A stretch of DNA of 64,000 bases from the NCBI GenBank assembly GCA_025800385.1, contig JAOXRS010000253.1, forward strand, positions 62,001 to 126,000, in the 5' to 3' direction. Under the pieces are notes generated by a model. The model saw nothing but the letters and a program-made list of their open reading frames with translations, was not told the DNA's origin and made no database searches. Origin of the DNA: Candidatus Albibeggiatoa sp. nov. NOAA (GTDB lineage Bacteria > Pseudomonadota > Gammaproteobacteria > Beggiatoales > Beggiatoaceae). Numbering within the stretch: the stretch's first letter is position 1; each line of letters opens with the position of its first letter. The position numbers were made by a program, and so were the translations under genes. Shown one piece after another: positions 17,459 through 28,072 of the stretch.

Positions 17459-18196
17459 TTAAGCCATCTGTTGTTGCGCAATATGAATCCACTCTTTTTG
17501 CACTTTGCGTCGATCTTTAGGCAAGTTTTTAGCGTGCAATACAATTTCATTAAACAATGAATCTGCTTGCTCTGAACGTCCTAACTTTCTCAACAAAAGT
17601 GCGTAGCGGCATTTAGCTTCATAACCAGAATAATAGCCACTTAATACACTGTATTCATGTAATGCGGCTTCCTCATCTGCAAGTGCTTCCAAGGTTCTTG
17701 CAAACAACAAGTGTCCATCTTGTGATTTAAAATCGGGATTTTTTTCAATCAACTGTTCTAATATTTGCTTACAGCCTTGGAAGTCTTGTTTTTGGAATAA
17801 CGCTTGAGCGAGATTTAGCATAATATTCGGGTCATGCTCATAAACGCCTCTTAAGCTTTCTTTATATAATTTGATGGCATCGTCTAGCAAGCCAAATTGC
17901 GCACATTCTTTTGCTAATTCAATTCTGTTTTCGATATTGTCTGTTAATGCCAAATCTTGAGCGCGTTGTTTTAAATCACGTTGAGGGTCAATTGCAGTGA
18001 GAATTTGCTTGGTTGCATGACGGCCTGCACGACTGCGACGAATTTCGGGTAACATTTCAATTAGAAAATAAGCAATGCCGCCCAGAAATGAAAAGCCCAA
18101 AATAATTACAATCCAATAGCGTTCACGATCAGTTTTAATCACATGAATAATCATCGCTGTTTGAAAAACCAACGATAATGCGATCAGAAAAGGCAT
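17459..18196 (-). CDS. membrane-anchored TPR protein
   Basis: This 245-residue protein starts at an ATG preceded by GGAGGG. Residues 1-50 hold two hydrophobic segments (LIALSLVFQTAMIIHVI and WIVIILGFSFLGGIAYFLI) separated by a charged turn. A cytoplasmic-looking TPR region runs from about 85 to the end (AKECAQFGLLDDAIKLYKES, LNLAQALFQKQDFQGCKQIL). The two-helix anchor plus TPR layout is seen in a family annotated only as TPR proteins. The function is unknown, but protein-protein scaffolding at the inner membrane is likely. Confidence 0.7.
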   Translation of the reverse strand: MPFLIALSLVFQTAMIIHVIKTDRERYWIVIILGFSFLGGIAYFLIEMLPEIRRSRAGRHATKQILTAIDPQRDLKQRAQDLALTDNIENRIELAKECAQFGLLDDAIKLYKESLRGVYEHDPNIMLNLAQALFQKQDFQGCKQILEQLIEKNPDFKSQDGHLLFARTLEALADEEAALHEYSVLSGYYSGYEAKCRYALLLRKLGRSEQADSLFNEIVLHAKNLPKDRRKVQKEWIHIAQQQMA

Positions 18197-18611
18197 ACAC
18201 CCTCCAAAGTATTCTTTAATATTGATATATTGGCTTAAAGCAGAAACGATGACACCGCCTCTGTTATTTAAAAGTTGTATTTTGAAACATCAAATAGTAC
18301 AAATCATCAATCAAGTTTTTACTCGAAGATCATTTTCTTAATTTGAGCTTATTGACTTAGACGTATTATCTAAATTGAATGCAATATCTCACTTGTTTGT
18401 AGATAATTCGAATATCCAATTAAAAATTAATGAAACACAACTTAAATTTTAACCAATCTATTTTTAAGTGTATTGTATACTGCTTGTTTCCCTTGTCTCA
18501 AGTATTTAATCAAGTTATAGCAACCAGCTAGCGTTTGAATTAAGCATTGATAATTATGTATTGATAACTGATAATTGCTGCTTATTAGCTAACCACCCAT
18601 CATTGTGTTAT
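18197..18611. other. AT-rich divergent intergenic region
   Basis: This gap separates the TPR membrane protein (minus) from the outer-membrane barrel gene (plus) and should hold both promoters. At 18546-18580 it carries degenerate TTGATAATT/GATAATTG repeats similar to those before murC. No gene or RNA structure was recognised. Confidence 0.5.
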
Positions 18612-19316
18612 ATGAAAATGCTCAGTTTGTTTATACTGGTATTCAGTAGCTTACCTGTATATGCAGAAGAAATACTATTTATCCCAACAGCTTATATTGC
18701 ATCCAAAAACTTTGATTATTCAACGGATAATGGTGGCGTAAGCGGGCGGATTACATCTTTAGGCGTACAGTTTACAGGCGTGTATGATAGATTTTACGTA
18801 AGCTTATCTGGTGAAGAAAATCCCGCCACAGTTGAGGAATCGACTAAGAATTTGCTTTTTAACAAAGTCAACGTTGATCGTACAGATTTGGCCATTTCCT
18901 TGGGTTATGAAGTCAATCCATCGATTCGTACTTTTGCAGGTTATAAATACGGAAAAACCACATTAACAGAGTTGCCCTATTCGCCTTATCCTCATGCGCA
19001 AACCAGCTTAGAAGGTAAAGGCATTTTTATTGGTGCAGGTGGTGGCTGGGAAGTGGAAGACTGGGGATTTATTTCATTCAGTGCTGCTTATGCGATGCTG
19101 GATGCAACTTATGAAAGCCCCATTATTGAAGCTGTTGAAGGCAAATCATCAGGCACAAGTTTAACCGTTGGTTGGAAAGCCCCGATTACACAGAAATTGG
19201 CTTATGAAGTTTTGCTTACAAGACATGATTACTATTACGAAGACTTCGCACAATTTGGCTCAGATATTTCAGAACAATTCTTGTCTATACGTTTGGGCTT
19301 ATCTTATATCTTTTAG
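18612..19316 (+). CDS. outer-membrane beta-barrel protein
   Basis: The ATG at 18612 begins a signal peptide, MKMLSLFILVFSSLPVYA, which supports it over the in-frame start 51 bases upstream; the product is 234 residues. The mature chain alternates polar and hydrophobic residues in short strands (TSLGVQFTGVYDRFYVSLSG, AYEVLLTRHDYYYEDF) and ends with YIF, the C-terminal aromatic signature of BamA-assembled barrels. The size suggests an 8-12-stranded barrel. No specific family was recognised. The gene is isolated, with a weak ribosome site. Confidence 0.7.
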   Translation: MKMLSLFILVFSSLPVYAEEILFIPTAYIASKNFDYSTDNGGVSGRITSLGVQFTGVYDRFYVSLSGEENPATVEESTKNLLFNKVNVDRTDLAISLGYEVNPSIRTFAGYKYGKTTLTELPYSPYPHAQTSLEGKGIFIGAGGGWEVEDWGFISFSAAYAMLDATYESPIIEAVEGKSSGTSLTVGWKAPITQKLAYEVLLTRHDYYYEDFAQFGSDISEQFLSIRLGLSYIF

Positions 19317-19334
19317 TTTAATTTCAAATTGATA

Positions 19335-19370
19335 AAGTTAAGGTAAATAATTGCTTATCTACCCTAACTT
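19335..19370. terminator. bidirectional terminator hairpin
   Basis: AAGTTAAGG pairs with CCCTAACTT across an AT-rich loop in the 60-base gap between the convergent barrel protein and trpB genes. The flanking T content is modest. Confidence 0.55.
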
Positions 19371-19377
19371 GTACATA

Positions 19378-20733
19378 TTAATCTACTTTAGGCAAATGGC
19401 TTAAAGCTTCTGCCAGTGCTTCAGCTGGATAGTCTTGATCTTCAAGCTCATTACTTAAATATTTATCATACGCTGCCATATCAAAATGGCCATGGCCTGA
19501 TAAAGTAAATAGAATCGTTTTCTCTTCACCTGCTTCTTTACAACGTAATGCTTCGTCAATGGTTGCACGAATCGCATGGTTAGATTCTGGTGCAGGTACA
19601 ATACCCATGGTTCTGGCGAATAACACACCTGCATCAAATGTTGCCACTTGAGGTACGTTAACCGCTTCAATAATACCTTCACTATAAAGCTGAGAAATCA
19701 ACGCATTATCACCATGATAACGTAGTCCACCGGCATGAATACTCGGTGGCATAAAGTCATGACCTAAAGTATACATTTTCATCAACGGAGTTAAACCTTC
19801 AGAATCACCATAATCATAAGCATAATGACCACGGGTTAAAGTCGGACAAGAAGCAGGTTCAACCGCAACTAAACGAATGTCTTTACCAGCTGCTTTGTCA
19901 GCCAAGAATGGGAACATCATACCGCCCACATTTGAACCACCGCCACAAGGCGCAAAAATCACATCAGGATAATCACCGACTTTTTCCAGCTGTTTCTTGG
20001 TTTCTAAACCGATCACAGTTTGATGTAACAAGACATGGTTAAGTACAGAACCTAATGTATAGTTTGTGTCTTTACGAGAAGCGGCTTCTTCCACTGCCTC
20101 AGAGATCGCAATACTTAATGATCCTGGGGAATCTGGATGTTCAGATAAAACATGACGGCCTGATTCAGTCAAATTAGTTGGACTCGGTAATACTTCAGCA
20201 CCCCATGTTTGCATCATTGAACGGCGGAAAGGTTTTTGCTCATAGCTGACTTTCACCATGTAAACACGTATTTCCATGTCACCCATAAAGCTACTGGCCA
20301 TTGCTAAAGATGAACCCCATTGACCCGCACCCGTTTCAGTGGTTAAGCGTTTGATGCCCACTTTTTTATTGTAATACACCTGTGCGACTGCAGAATTTGG
20401 TTTATGTGAACCTGCTGGACTCACGCCTTCATATTTGAAATAGATTTTTGCGGGCGTACCTAAATATTCTTCTAAGCGATGGGCGCGATATAAAGGGGCT
20501 GGTCGCCATAAACGATAGGCTTCACGTACTTCGTCAGGGATTTGAATCCAGCGTTCTGTTGACACCTCTTGCTCAACAAGGTCAGGGGCAAAAATCGCCT
20601 CCATCATTTCAGGTTTAATCGGCTGTCCATTCGGTGCAAGATAAGGCGCAGGCGGGTTAGGCATATCCGCAATAACGTTATACCAATGGGTTGGAATTTC
20701 AGATTCATCCAATAAAATCTTGGTTTGAGACAT
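19378..20733 (-). CDS. trpB: tryptophan synthase beta chain 2 (TrpB2-like)
   Basis: This 451-residue PLP enzyme is longer than the ~400-residue TrpB1 and has the TrpB2-type N-terminus ([35 protein letters not shown]). The Schiff-base Lys lies in GSHKPNSA, and the glycine-rich phosphate loop is [10 protein letters not shown]. It would join indole and serine to give tryptophan. TrpB2 proteins often lack the TrpA contact surface and act as indole-salvage enzymes. No trpA or other trp gene is nearby, which fits the stand-alone form. Confidence 0.9.
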   Translation of the reverse strand: MSQTKILLDESEIPTHWYNVIADMPNPPAPYLAPNGQPIKPEMMEAIFAPDLVEQEVSTERWIQIPDEVREAYRLWRPAPLYRAHRLEEYLGTPAKIYFKYEGVSPAGSHKPNSAVAQVYYNKKVGIKRLTTETGAGQWGSSLAMASSFMGDMEIRVYMVKVSYEQKPFRRSMMQTWGAEVLPSPTNLTESGRHVLSEHPDSPGSLSIAISEAVEEAASRKDTNYTLGSVLNHVLLHQTVIGLETKKQLEKVGDYPDVIFAPCGGGSNVGGMMFPFLADKAAGKDIRLVAVEPASCPTLTRGHYAYDYGDSEGLTPLMKMYTLGHDFMPPSIHAGGLRYHGDNALISQLYSEGIIEAVNVPQVATFDAGVLFARTMGIVPAPESNHAIRATIDEALRCKEAGEEKTILFTLSGHGHFDMAAYDKYLSNELEDQDYPAEALAEALSHLPKVD

Positions 20734-21077
20734 ACTACTTCCCTATTCTGTTGTTATTTGGCACTTAGGTAATGGCCATTTGTTTTAGTATTTTTTTAGA
20801 TAGGCAATCCTAAAAAGATGAAACTTTACCTTAACAATGTCATGCGTCAAGTCAATGTTGATAAAAAGTATAAAATGTTTGGATTTATATCGAGAGAAAT
20901 GGTCATGTCATTTATACAAATTGATAGAAGATAAGTTATATATTTCAGCATTTAGTAACAGCTGCTGCGACTTTAGATGTTTCAGTTTCACTGATTAAGA
21001 AGCGGCTTTAAGTGGGTGATTTCTACAAGCGGTACGTTTGTTATACTACAGCATTCCATTTATAAATTGCATATTCT
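20734..21077. other. intergenic region without recognised feature
   Basis: This 344-base divergent gap lies between trpB2 (minus) and the DUF938 methyltransferase gene (plus). It is AT-rich. No attenuator, T-box or convincing small gene was found. Confidence 0.5.
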
Positions 21078-21683
21078 ATGTCATCGAATAAAAAGCCATA
21101 CGCTGAAGCCTGCGATCAAAATGCACTACATATTCTCAAGGTTTTACAACAGTATTTGCCAAAGCAGGGAGAATTATTAGAAATCGGTAGCGGTACGGGG
21201 CAACATGCCGTGATATTTGCCGAAGCATTTCCAGACCTTATTTGGTGGACAAGCGATAAGACTGAAATGCATCAGGGAATTCAAATGTGGATAGACGAGT
21301 CTGATTGCAGTAATCTGCGTGCGCCCATTGCTTTGGATGTGTTGCATGATGCTTGGCCAGCACAACAATTTGACGCGATTTACTCAGCAAATACAGCGCA
21401 TATCATGCCCGTTGAAGCAGTAGAAGCCATGTTTGCAGGTGTGGCGAACATACTTAAATCCGATGCTTTATTTTTAATCTATGGCCCTTTTATGTACAAC
21501 GGCGAACACACTAGCGAAAGCAATTTACGTTTTGATCGTTGGATACGCTCATGGGAACCACATAGAGGTATTCGAGATGTTGTTTGGTTGAAGGAAATAG
21601 CTGAATCTCATGGATTAGTTTTAGACAATGATATTGCGATGCCAGAGAATAATCGTACTTTGGTTTGGAGGAAACAACAATAA
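21078..21683 (+). CDS. DUF938 family SAM-dependent methyltransferase-like protein
   Basis: This 201-residue protein matches the DUF938 layout: PYAEACDQNALHIL at the start, SAM-binding motif I LLEIGSGTGQHAVIFA, YSANTAHIMP, and LIYGPFMYNGEHTSESN. It is predicted to be a class I methyltransferase of unknown substrate. The gene stands alone between AT-rich spacers. Confidence 0.85.
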   Translation: MSSNKKPYAEACDQNALHILKVLQQYLPKQGELLEIGSGTGQHAVIFAEAFPDLIWWTSDKTEMHQGIQMWIDESDCSNLRAPIALDVLHDAWPAQQFDAIYSANTAHIMPVEAVEAMFAGVANILKSDALFLIYGPFMYNGEHTSESNLRFDRWIRSWEPHRGIRDVVWLKEIAESHGLVLDNDIAMPENNRTLVWRKQQ

Positions 21684-21882
21684 TCTTTCAAATGGTAGAG
21701 TATCTTTCATATAATCACGATGTACAGGAGTTTATAACTCAATATTTTGTAAGTTTAACAATTTGAACTGCATTCATTCGTTAATTCTCTATTAAAATTT
21801 CCTCATAATTAGAATTGAAGCGGTTTCTATTCTATTAAAGAATCTTTTATACTAGCTTTATACTCAAATTTAACGAATTCTC

Positions 21883-22611
21883 ATGAAAATTGATACTGTC
21901 TTAGAACGCTTAAAAGCTTATCAACCACCTGAGGGTTGGGAAGGTGGAAGTATTTTTTTATTACCTGAAGATGCAATGCGTGATATTTATCAGTTTATTA
22001 TCGATAATCAGTTAACGCGTTGTATTGAATTGGGCACAGGCTTTGGTGCAACCACTTGTGCAATGACAGCCGCTGTTGAAGAATTAGGTACTGGGAAAGT
22101 AACCTCTGTTGATATGTACGAACATCAGCCCGTTAATGTACATGTTTTAACAAAGCATATTGAGTTATCAGAACAACAACTAGAATTTATATCAGATGAG
22201 CTAGGCTATAATTGGTATTTACCTGAATTGATTAAACAGCAGACTCAACATGATGTATGTGAACCTTTATTCGATTTTTGTTTATTAGATGGTGCACATG
22301 AATGGGAACCTGATGCACTGGCCTTTATGTTGGTTGCACGATTAATTAAACCTGGTGGTTGGATTGCTGTTGATGATATTAATTATTTTTTCCGCTTAAT
22401 TCCGGGGTGGGAAAACTTCCATAAAGACAAAACAGATCGAGAATTAGACACTTTGCAAATGGAAATGGTGTATGAGTTGATGGTTAAAACCCATCCTGAC
22501 TTTTGTGATTTTCGTTTAACTCACAATGGGCGGATTGGCTGGGCGCGCAAAAAGTTACCTCAAGACTATCAAAAACCTAAAGGTCTATTGTCACGTTGGT
22601 TCATGCGCTAA
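21883..22611 (+). CDS. class I SAM-dependent methyltransferase, unknown substrate
   Basis: This 242-residue protein has a motif-I sequence CIELGTGFGATTCAM, an acidic strand-2 end (VTSVDMYEH), and DFCLLDGAHEWEPDALAFM with WIAVDDINYF. That resembles the Methyltransf_24 group often linked to polysaccharide or small-molecule methylation. No neighbour identifies the substrate. It ends near a weak inverted repeat (22632-22666) that might terminate transcription. Confidence 0.75.
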   Translation: MKIDTVLERLKAYQPPEGWEGGSIFLLPEDAMRDIYQFIIDNQLTRCIELGTGFGATTCAMTAAVEELGTGKVTSVDMYEHQPVNVHVLTKHIELSEQQLEFISDELGYNWYLPELIKQQTQHDVCEPLFDFCLLDGAHEWEPDALAFMLVARLIKPGGWIAVDDINYFFRLIPGWENFHKDKTDRELDTLQMEMVYELMVKTHPDFCDFRLTHNGRIGWARKKLPQDYQKPKGLLSRWFMR

Positions 22612-22886
22612 ATATATTTCAAAGATATTCGACCTGAGCTTGATATGAAGAATATATTGAGTTTAGGTTTGAACAATGATTTCACCTCTTGCTTAAAAAT
22701 CGGACTATTTTGACATAAACAAATACTATACAACGATAAGGTGTTTATATAGTTAAATCATATTGTTCGAAACCATGTACATAACCATAATCGCTAAATC
22801 CTAAATCGCCCACCTGAATATTCTTGCATTATGTTAATTTGGCGTGGGATAATGTTTCGGGTTCAGAATCAAGCTCAAAACTTAAT

Positions 22887-24236
22887 ATGCCTTATATTCC
22901 CCATACTCCACAAGATATTGATGAAATGTTGGCGCAAATCAAAGTCAACAGTATCGAAGATTTATTTGACGAAATCCCAGCCGAATTGCGGTGTGGAACA
23001 CTGGAAAATGTACCCGAAGCATTGACCGAATTAGAAGTCACTCAATTAATGCAACAACGTGCCAATCAAGACAAGCCACTTGTATGTTTTGCAGGTGCAG
23101 GCGCGTATGAGCACCATATCCCAGCAGCAGTATGGGAAATTGCAACCCGTGGCGAATTTTATTCTGCTTATACACCTTACCAAGCGGAAGCTAGCCAAGG
23201 AACATTACAATTATTGTATGAATACCAATCCATGATGGCGCGTTTAACGGGTATGGATGTATCCAACGCATCTTTATATGATGGTGCATCTGCTTTGGCT
23301 GAAGCTGTCTTAATGGCAGTGCGTCAAACCAGAGGCAAAAATAAGAAAATCTTAATACCTCAAACGGTTCACCCTCGTTATAAAAAAGTGGTTGAAACAA
23401 CAGTTAAGAACCAACAAATCGAATTGGTTTCAGTTGAATATGACAAAAATTCAGGCACGTTGAAAACGGATAATTTACCAACAGATGCTGCCGCATTAGT
23501 GATTGCACAACCTAACTTCTTTGGTAATTTGGAAGATGTTGATACATTAACCAACTGGGCGCATGAGCACAAAATGTTGGTGATTGCTGCAGTGAACCCT
23601 TTAAGTCTTGCGATTCTTACCCCTCCGGGATTATGGGGGGACAAAGGGGCAGATATTGCGTGTGGTGAAGGTCAACCATTAGGTATTCCTCTTAGTTATG
23701 GTGGCCCTTACTTTGGATTTATATGTTGTAAAAAACCATATGTGCGCCAAATGCCGGGAAGAATTGTCGGACGCACGGTTGATTTAGACGGTAAACAAGG
23801 TTTTACTTTAACATTGCAAGCACGTGAGCAACATATCCGTCGTTCTAAAGCCACTTCAAATATTTGTACCAACCAAGGTTTAATGGTTACAGCGGCAACA
23901 GTTCACACCGCATTGATGGGTGCAAAAGGTTTAGAGCAAACAGCAGCAACATGCCATGCGAACACAGTGCAGCTACGTGATAAGTTGGTTGCCATCGATG
24001 GTGTAGAGCAAGTATTTGAATCTAGCTTTTTCCATGAAGTCTTGCTTAAACTTAACAAACCTGTTGACCAAGTCGTAGAAGCTTTAGCTGACAATGGTAT
24101 TTTAGGTGGTTATGCAGTCGGACAACTCATCCCTGAATTAGATGATTGCTTATTGATATGCGCCACAGAAACCCGTACCCAAGCTGATATTGACTTATAT
24201 GCTGAGCAATTAGCCAACGTACTTAACACATTATAG
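22887..24236 (+). CDS. gcvPA: glycine dehydrogenase (decarboxylating) subunit 1, GcvPA
   Basis: The ATG at 22887 ([15 protein letters not shown]) is the family start; the upstream in-frame extension is not conserved in type. The 449-residue product matches the alpha subunit of the two-subunit P protein: [34 protein letters not shown] and [25 protein letters not shown] pieces are recognisable. With GcvPB, which carries the PLP Lys, it decarboxylates glycine and loads the H protein. GcvPB, GcvT and GcvH are not in the window, so the subunits are encoded apart. No glycine riboswitch is visible upstream. Confidence 0.93.
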   Translation: MPYIPHTPQDIDEMLAQIKVNSIEDLFDEIPAELRCGTLENVPEALTELEVTQLMQQRANQDKPLVCFAGAGAYEHHIPAAVWEIATRGEFYSAYTPYQAEASQGTLQLLYEYQSMMARLTGMDVSNASLYDGASALAEAVLMAVRQTRGKNKKILIPQTVHPRYKKVVETTVKNQQIELVSVEYDKNSGTLKTDNLPTDAAALVIAQPNFFGNLEDVDTLTNWAHEHKMLVIAAVNPLSLAILTPPGLWGDKGADIACGEGQPLGIPLSYGGPYFGFICCKKPYVRQMPGRIVGRTVDLDGKQGFTLTLQAREQHIRRSKATSNICTNQGLMVTAATVHTALMGAKGLEQTAATCHANTVQLRDKLVAIDGVEQVFESSFFHEVLLKLNKPVDQVVEALADNGILGGYAVGQLIPELDDCLLICATETRTQADIDLYAEQLANVLNTL

Positions 24237-24446
24237 ATACATCCTAATTACCCACTTATTGAGAAAATGACTGGCTTCATATTTCTGAATAAGCTGGGTT
24301 AACCCCCTCAAAATATCCTAGCCAACATAATTACGTTCAACTCATAGTTAATCGCTATCTAGCCCAATCAATCATCACGATAACTATTAATTGATATTTG
24401 TTCGCTGTATTATGTCGCGGCAAAAATTGAAAATACTGGTTTTTTT

Positions 24447-25205
24447 ATGAAGATATTAATTAGTAATGACGATGGCTATCTTGCCCCCGGCATTTTATGT
24501 TTAGCAGAGACTTTAGGTAAAAATGCAGAAACGTTAGTGATTGCACCTGATCGGAATCGTAGTGGTGCAAGTAATTCACTGACATTAGAATATCCTATTC
24601 GAGCCAAACCCGCGCCAAACGGTTTTTATTATGTTGATGGTACGCCAACTGATTGTGTACACCTTGCGATCACAGGTTTGATGGATTCACCACCTGATAT
24701 TGTGGTTTCTGGCATTAACGCAGGGCCTAACTTAGGCGATGATGTACATTATTCAGGTACAGTGGCTGCAGCAATGGAAGGGCGTTCTTTAGGTTTGCCT
24801 GCACTTGCCGTGTCTTTAGCGGGTAATAAACAAGATTTAAAACACTACGAAACAGCAGCTAAAGCCGTGGAAGTGTTGATTGAACGTTTGCAACAGAAAA
24901 AATTAGATTTGCCTAGTGATACCATTTTAAATATCAATGTGCCTGACTTACCTTGGGAGCAAATTGCAGGGATGCAAATCACCCGTTTAGGGAAACGCCA
25001 TCGCTCATCACCAGTCATTAAGAGCCAAGACCCACGCGGTCAACCGATTTATTGGATTGGTGCAGCAGGCTCAGTGCGTGATGCAGGTGATGGCACAGAC
25101 TTCAATGCAATTGAGCAAGGTTTTGTTTCGATCACACCATTACACGTTGATTTAACTCGTTATTCTGCATTAGATACCATGAATGACTGGCTAGGTAGTT
25201 TTTAA
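24447..25205 (+). CDS. surE: 5'/3'-nucleotidase SurE
   Basis: This 252-residue protein has the SurE hallmarks: [12 protein letters not shown] with the metal-binding Asp pair, [14 protein letters not shown], and [18 protein letters not shown]. It hydrolyses nucleoside monophosphates and short polyphosphates in a metal-dependent way. Length is normal. In many gammaproteobacteria surE precedes pcm-nlpD-rpoS; here a convergent TPR gene follows instead. Confidence 0.95.
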   Translation: MKILISNDDGYLAPGILCLAETLGKNAETLVIAPDRNRSGASNSLTLEYPIRAKPAPNGFYYVDGTPTDCVHLAITGLMDSPPDIVVSGINAGPNLGDDVHYSGTVAAAMEGRSLGLPALAVSLAGNKQDLKHYETAAKAVEVLIERLQQKKLDLPSDTILNINVPDLPWEQIAGMQITRLGKRHRSSPVIKSQDPRGQPIYWIGAAGSVRDAGDGTDFNAIEQGFVSITPLHVDLTRYSALDTMNDWLGSF

Positions 25206-25223
25206 TATTCCACATTCAAATAG

Positions 25224-25254
25224 AGACTGCTAACCACTGATAGGCTGGCAGTCT
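25224..25254. terminator. bidirectional terminator hairpin
   Basis: AGACTGC (25224-25230) pairs with GCAGTCT (25248-25254) between the convergent surE and TPR genes. It resembles the hairpins at 12639 and 14833. Confidence 0.65.
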
Positions 25255-25263
25255 TCTGGACAA

Positions 25264-25668
25264 TTAATTTTTTGCCAATGCATATGCCCGTGTCCGTGCC
25301 TCATTTGCACATTCATTATCCTGCATTCCTTCACACGCCAGTGCAATCACCATAAAATTCCTAATCCGCAAGCCTTTTTGCTCGTCACTGCCCGCAATTA
25401 AGCTATTGGACTTGATGGCTAAATCTGCTGCACGTTTCCAATCCTCTTGTTTTAAACGTACGCCTGCCAAATTGTGCCATAAAACAGGATTACGTCCGTC
25501 AATACCTAAGGCACGTTCTAATAATGCCGCTGCTTGTTCATATTTTTGCGCATCATATTGTTTAAAAGATTCAGATAATAAACTGACGATGGCATTGGAT
25601 ACATCTGCTTGCACAGGCCAACTAAAACATAATAATGCGATAATAATCCAGCGTTTTAATAAAAACAT
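25264..25668 (-). CDS. small periplasmic TPR protein
   Basis: This 134-residue protein starts with a Sec signal (MFLLKRWIIIALLCFSWPVQA) after a GAGGGGG ribosome site. A short TPR unit follows (YDAQKYEQAAALLERALGI, NPVLWHNLAGVRLKQEDWKRAADLA). Two Cys near the C-terminus (ACEGMQDNEC) could form a disulfide. No specific function is recognised. Confidence 0.7.
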   Translation of the reverse strand: MFLLKRWIIIALLCFSWPVQADVSNAIVSLLSESFKQYDAQKYEQAAALLERALGIDGRNPVLWHNLAGVRLKQEDWKRAADLAIKSNSLIAGSDEQKGLRIRNFMVIALACEGMQDNECANEARTRAYALAKN

Positions 25669-25822
25669 GCAAACCCCCTCAAAAAAATTAGAATATAAAG
25701 ATAACCTGTCATAAGTGTACGCATTTATTGCAATTTAAATCAAGCTTAAAATTCACATAGGCGCGTAGCCAGAATCAAGGTTATAATCATTATTTTGCGA
25801 CCTTAATTGGATAATAAATATT

Positions 25823-26725
25823 ATGTCACAAAAACGTATTTTACTTATTGCACCAACGGGACAAGTTGGTTGGGAATTATTGCGTTGTGCTCAACCTTTG
25901 GGCACAGTTATTCCAGTGTCGCGTGTGACAAATGCGTATGGACACGTTGATTTATCAAATGCTGACTCAGTGCGTCGTATTATCCAACAAATCAAACCTG
26001 ATATTATTTTAAATGCGGCGGCCTATACAGCAGTAGATAAAGCAGAAGAAGAAACCGAGCTTGCATTCCAAGTGAATGGTACAGCTCCTGCGATTATGGC
26101 GGAAGAGGCGAAAAAATTAAACGCGCTGTTAGTGCATTATTCAACCGATTATGTGTTTGATGGTGAAAGTGCAAGCCCTTATACCGAAGAAGATAAGGTG
26201 AATCCGATGGGTGCGTATGGCAAAACCAAACTCGCGGGTGAAGAAGGGATCGAAGCGATTGGCGGCGAATATTTGATTTTACGTACCGCGTGGGTTTACG
26301 GGATTCGTGGTAAGAATTTCTTGTTAACCATGCAACGTTTAGCCAATGAACGGGATGAATTGCGTATTGTCAGCGATCAAATCGGTGCGCCGACATGGAG
26401 TTATATGATTTCTCAAGCAACCGTGCAAGTGTTATCACAGTTGTATTCTCCACAAATGTCCAAAGACAGAGCACAATATTCAGGCATTTATCACCTCACT
26501 TCTGGTGGTCAAACCAGTTGGTATGAATTTGCGAAGGCAATTATTGCGCGTGAAGAAAAACAACCGAATGTGATCCCCATTCCAACTGCTGAATATCCAA
26601 CTCCTGCCAAACGACCTGCGTATTCCGTCTTGTCTAATCAGAAATTGCAACAAACATTTGGTATTACTGTTCCAGAGTGGGATAAAACCCTAGAACTCTG
26701 TTTAGATGCGCAACAAGAAAGGTAA
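25823..26725 (+). CDS. rfbD: dTDP-4-dehydrorhamnose reductase
   Basis: This 300-residue SDR-type enzyme has a nucleotide-binding start (LIAPTGQVGWELLR), a catalytic YGKTKLAGE (Tyr-x-x-x-Lys), and STDYVFDGESASPYTEED. RTAWVYG, DQIGAPTWS and KRPAYSVLSN are typical of RfbD/RmlD. It uses NAD(P)H to reduce dTDP-4-keto-L-rhamnose to dTDP-L-rhamnose for surface polysaccharides. The rfbA, rfbB and rfbC genes are not nearby. Its stop is only six bases before the gspK start, so the two are probably co-transcribed. Confidence 0.92.
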   Translation: MSQKRILLIAPTGQVGWELLRCAQPLGTVIPVSRVTNAYGHVDLSNADSVRRIIQQIKPDIILNAAAYTAVDKAEEETELAFQVNGTAPAIMAEEAKKLNALLVHYSTDYVFDGESASPYTEEDKVNPMGAYGKTKLAGEEGIEAIGGEYLILRTAWVYGIRGKNFLLTMQRLANERDELRIVSDQIGAPTWSYMISQATVQVLSQLYSPQMSKDRAQYSGIYHLTSGGQTSWYEFAKAIIAREEKQPNVIPIPTAEYPTPAKRPAYSVLSNQKLQQTFGITVPEWDKTLELCLDAQQER

Positions 26726-26731
26726 GAAGTC

Positions 26732-27937
26732 ATGAATCAACAGCGGGGTGTGGTGCTGATTATTGTATTGTGGTTTTTGGCAGTGGTCACGGTGATGATT
26801 GCAACTTTAGCAACTGAAACCCGATTATCTGCAATTGCCGTATCACATAACAAAGCAGGCTTAGAAAATTGGAGTCATACCATGGCGGCTTTGCAATTGG
26901 CACAAATGGAAATCTTAATGATTAACATGGCGGCACATCCTGATGATGAGGAACGACAAAAGTTTTTAGAAAAAAATTGGCCTTGGCAAAATCGTTTTGA
27001 TGGGCGGCCGCTCAACCTTGCTTATAATGACACTGAATATGAGGAAATTGAGGAAGAATATCGTTTACCAAAAGGCACAGTGGTTAGGATTTACGATCAT
27101 TCAGGCAAAATCAATTTAGCTAATTTACAGCCAGATCAATTTAGACAATTACTAGAATATCGAATTGGAGATGAAGACCAAGAACGCTTAGATGGTTTGA
27201 TTGATGCATGGCGCGATTGGACTGATGGAGATGACTTAGAACGTATTAATGGGGCGGAAGAAGATTATTATGAGGAATTAGACCCGCCCTATAAACCACG
27301 TAATAATAAATTAGAAACAGTACAAGAATTGTTATTAATCAAGGGTTTTTCTGAGATTTATAGCGTTGAAGAAGTGGAAGCTGCTTTTACAATTTACGGT
27401 ACACATCAAAAGTTAAACCCTAATTTAGCAACTCGTGAAGCACTGGAGATGATACCGGGGAATGGCAGTATTACCCAGCAACTGCTGATTTCACGCCGTC
27501 ATGAACCGATTAAAAATCCGGGGATGCTGAACGAATTGGCTGATGCTGATTTTGAAGAATTAACCGAGTTTTTGCCTTGGATTGGGTTTGACACGGGTTT
27601 TTATTACACCATTTATGTACAGCATAATCAAACATTGCCGATGTTAAATGAGGATGATGAAATTGTATTTCGATTGGCAGGCATTGATCCTGATGAAGAT
27701 ATAGAGGAGGAAGATCAACCGATTATACCAAAACAGCAAAATGATGAAGATGGAGAAACAGTGCAACCCGCAAAAAAAGCCACAGAGCAAGCTTATTCAA
27801 TGACAATTCAAGCCCGTGGCACAAGCCGTTTACCGAAAGTATTACAGGTTAATCCTTATGGTTTTGTACCCGATCACAGTTATGAAGCAGCCGCTTTACA
27901 ACATGAATTGGAAGAAGCTGATAGTATTATTGACTAG
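26732..27937 (+). CDS. gspK: type II secretion minor pseudopilin GspK
   Basis: The N-terminus NQQRG-VVLIIVLWFLAVV has a prepilin peptidase site after Gly and lacks Glu at position +5, as usual for GspK. The 401-residue product includes a large globular insert with helix-hairpin-helix-like saw-tooth elements (NLATREALEMIPG) and acidic stretches (DEDIEEEDQP). GspK caps the pseudopilus tip with GspI and GspJ, which are not beside it. The acidic, low-complexity segment near 320-350 is longer than usual. Confidence 0.88.
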   Translation: MNQQRGVVLIIVLWFLAVVTVMIATLATETRLSAIAVSHNKAGLENWSHTMAALQLAQMEILMINMAAHPDDEERQKFLEKNWPWQNRFDGRPLNLAYNDTEYEEIEEEYRLPKGTVVRIYDHSGKINLANLQPDQFRQLLEYRIGDEDQERLDGLIDAWRDWTDGDDLERINGAEEDYYEELDPPYKPRNNKLETVQELLLIKGFSEIYSVEEVEAAFTIYGTHQKLNPNLATREALEMIPGNGSITQQLLISRRHEPIKNPGMLNELADADFEELTEFLPWIGFDTGFYYTIYVQHNQTLPMLNEDDEIVFRLAGIDPDEDIEEEDQPIIPKQQNDEDGETVQPAKKATEQAYSMTIQARGTSRLPKVLQVNPYGFVPDHSYEAAALQHELEEADSIID

Positions 27938-28021
27938 CAAAAAAACACATAAAGCATTGAATATTAAGCATGTACTAATTTAGGCATTTACATGTTTTGA
28001 AATCATGCTTTTAAACATAAC

Positions 28022-28061
28022 AAGCACCACCTGCCTTTAGCAGTAAAGATTGGTAGTGCTT
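28022..28061. terminator. terminator hairpin between gspK and the BCCT gene
   Basis: AAGCACCACC pairs with GGTAGTGCTT (one mismatch), enclosing an inner CTTTA/TAAAG stem. It lies 12 bases past the BCCT stop on the minus strand and also downstream of gspK, so it may serve both. Confidence 0.65.
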
Positions 28062-28072
28062 AATAATAAAAT

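Noticed and set aside
22612..22886. Glycine riboswitch before gcvPA
   Set aside because: No conserved glycine-aptamer stems or core motif could be traced.
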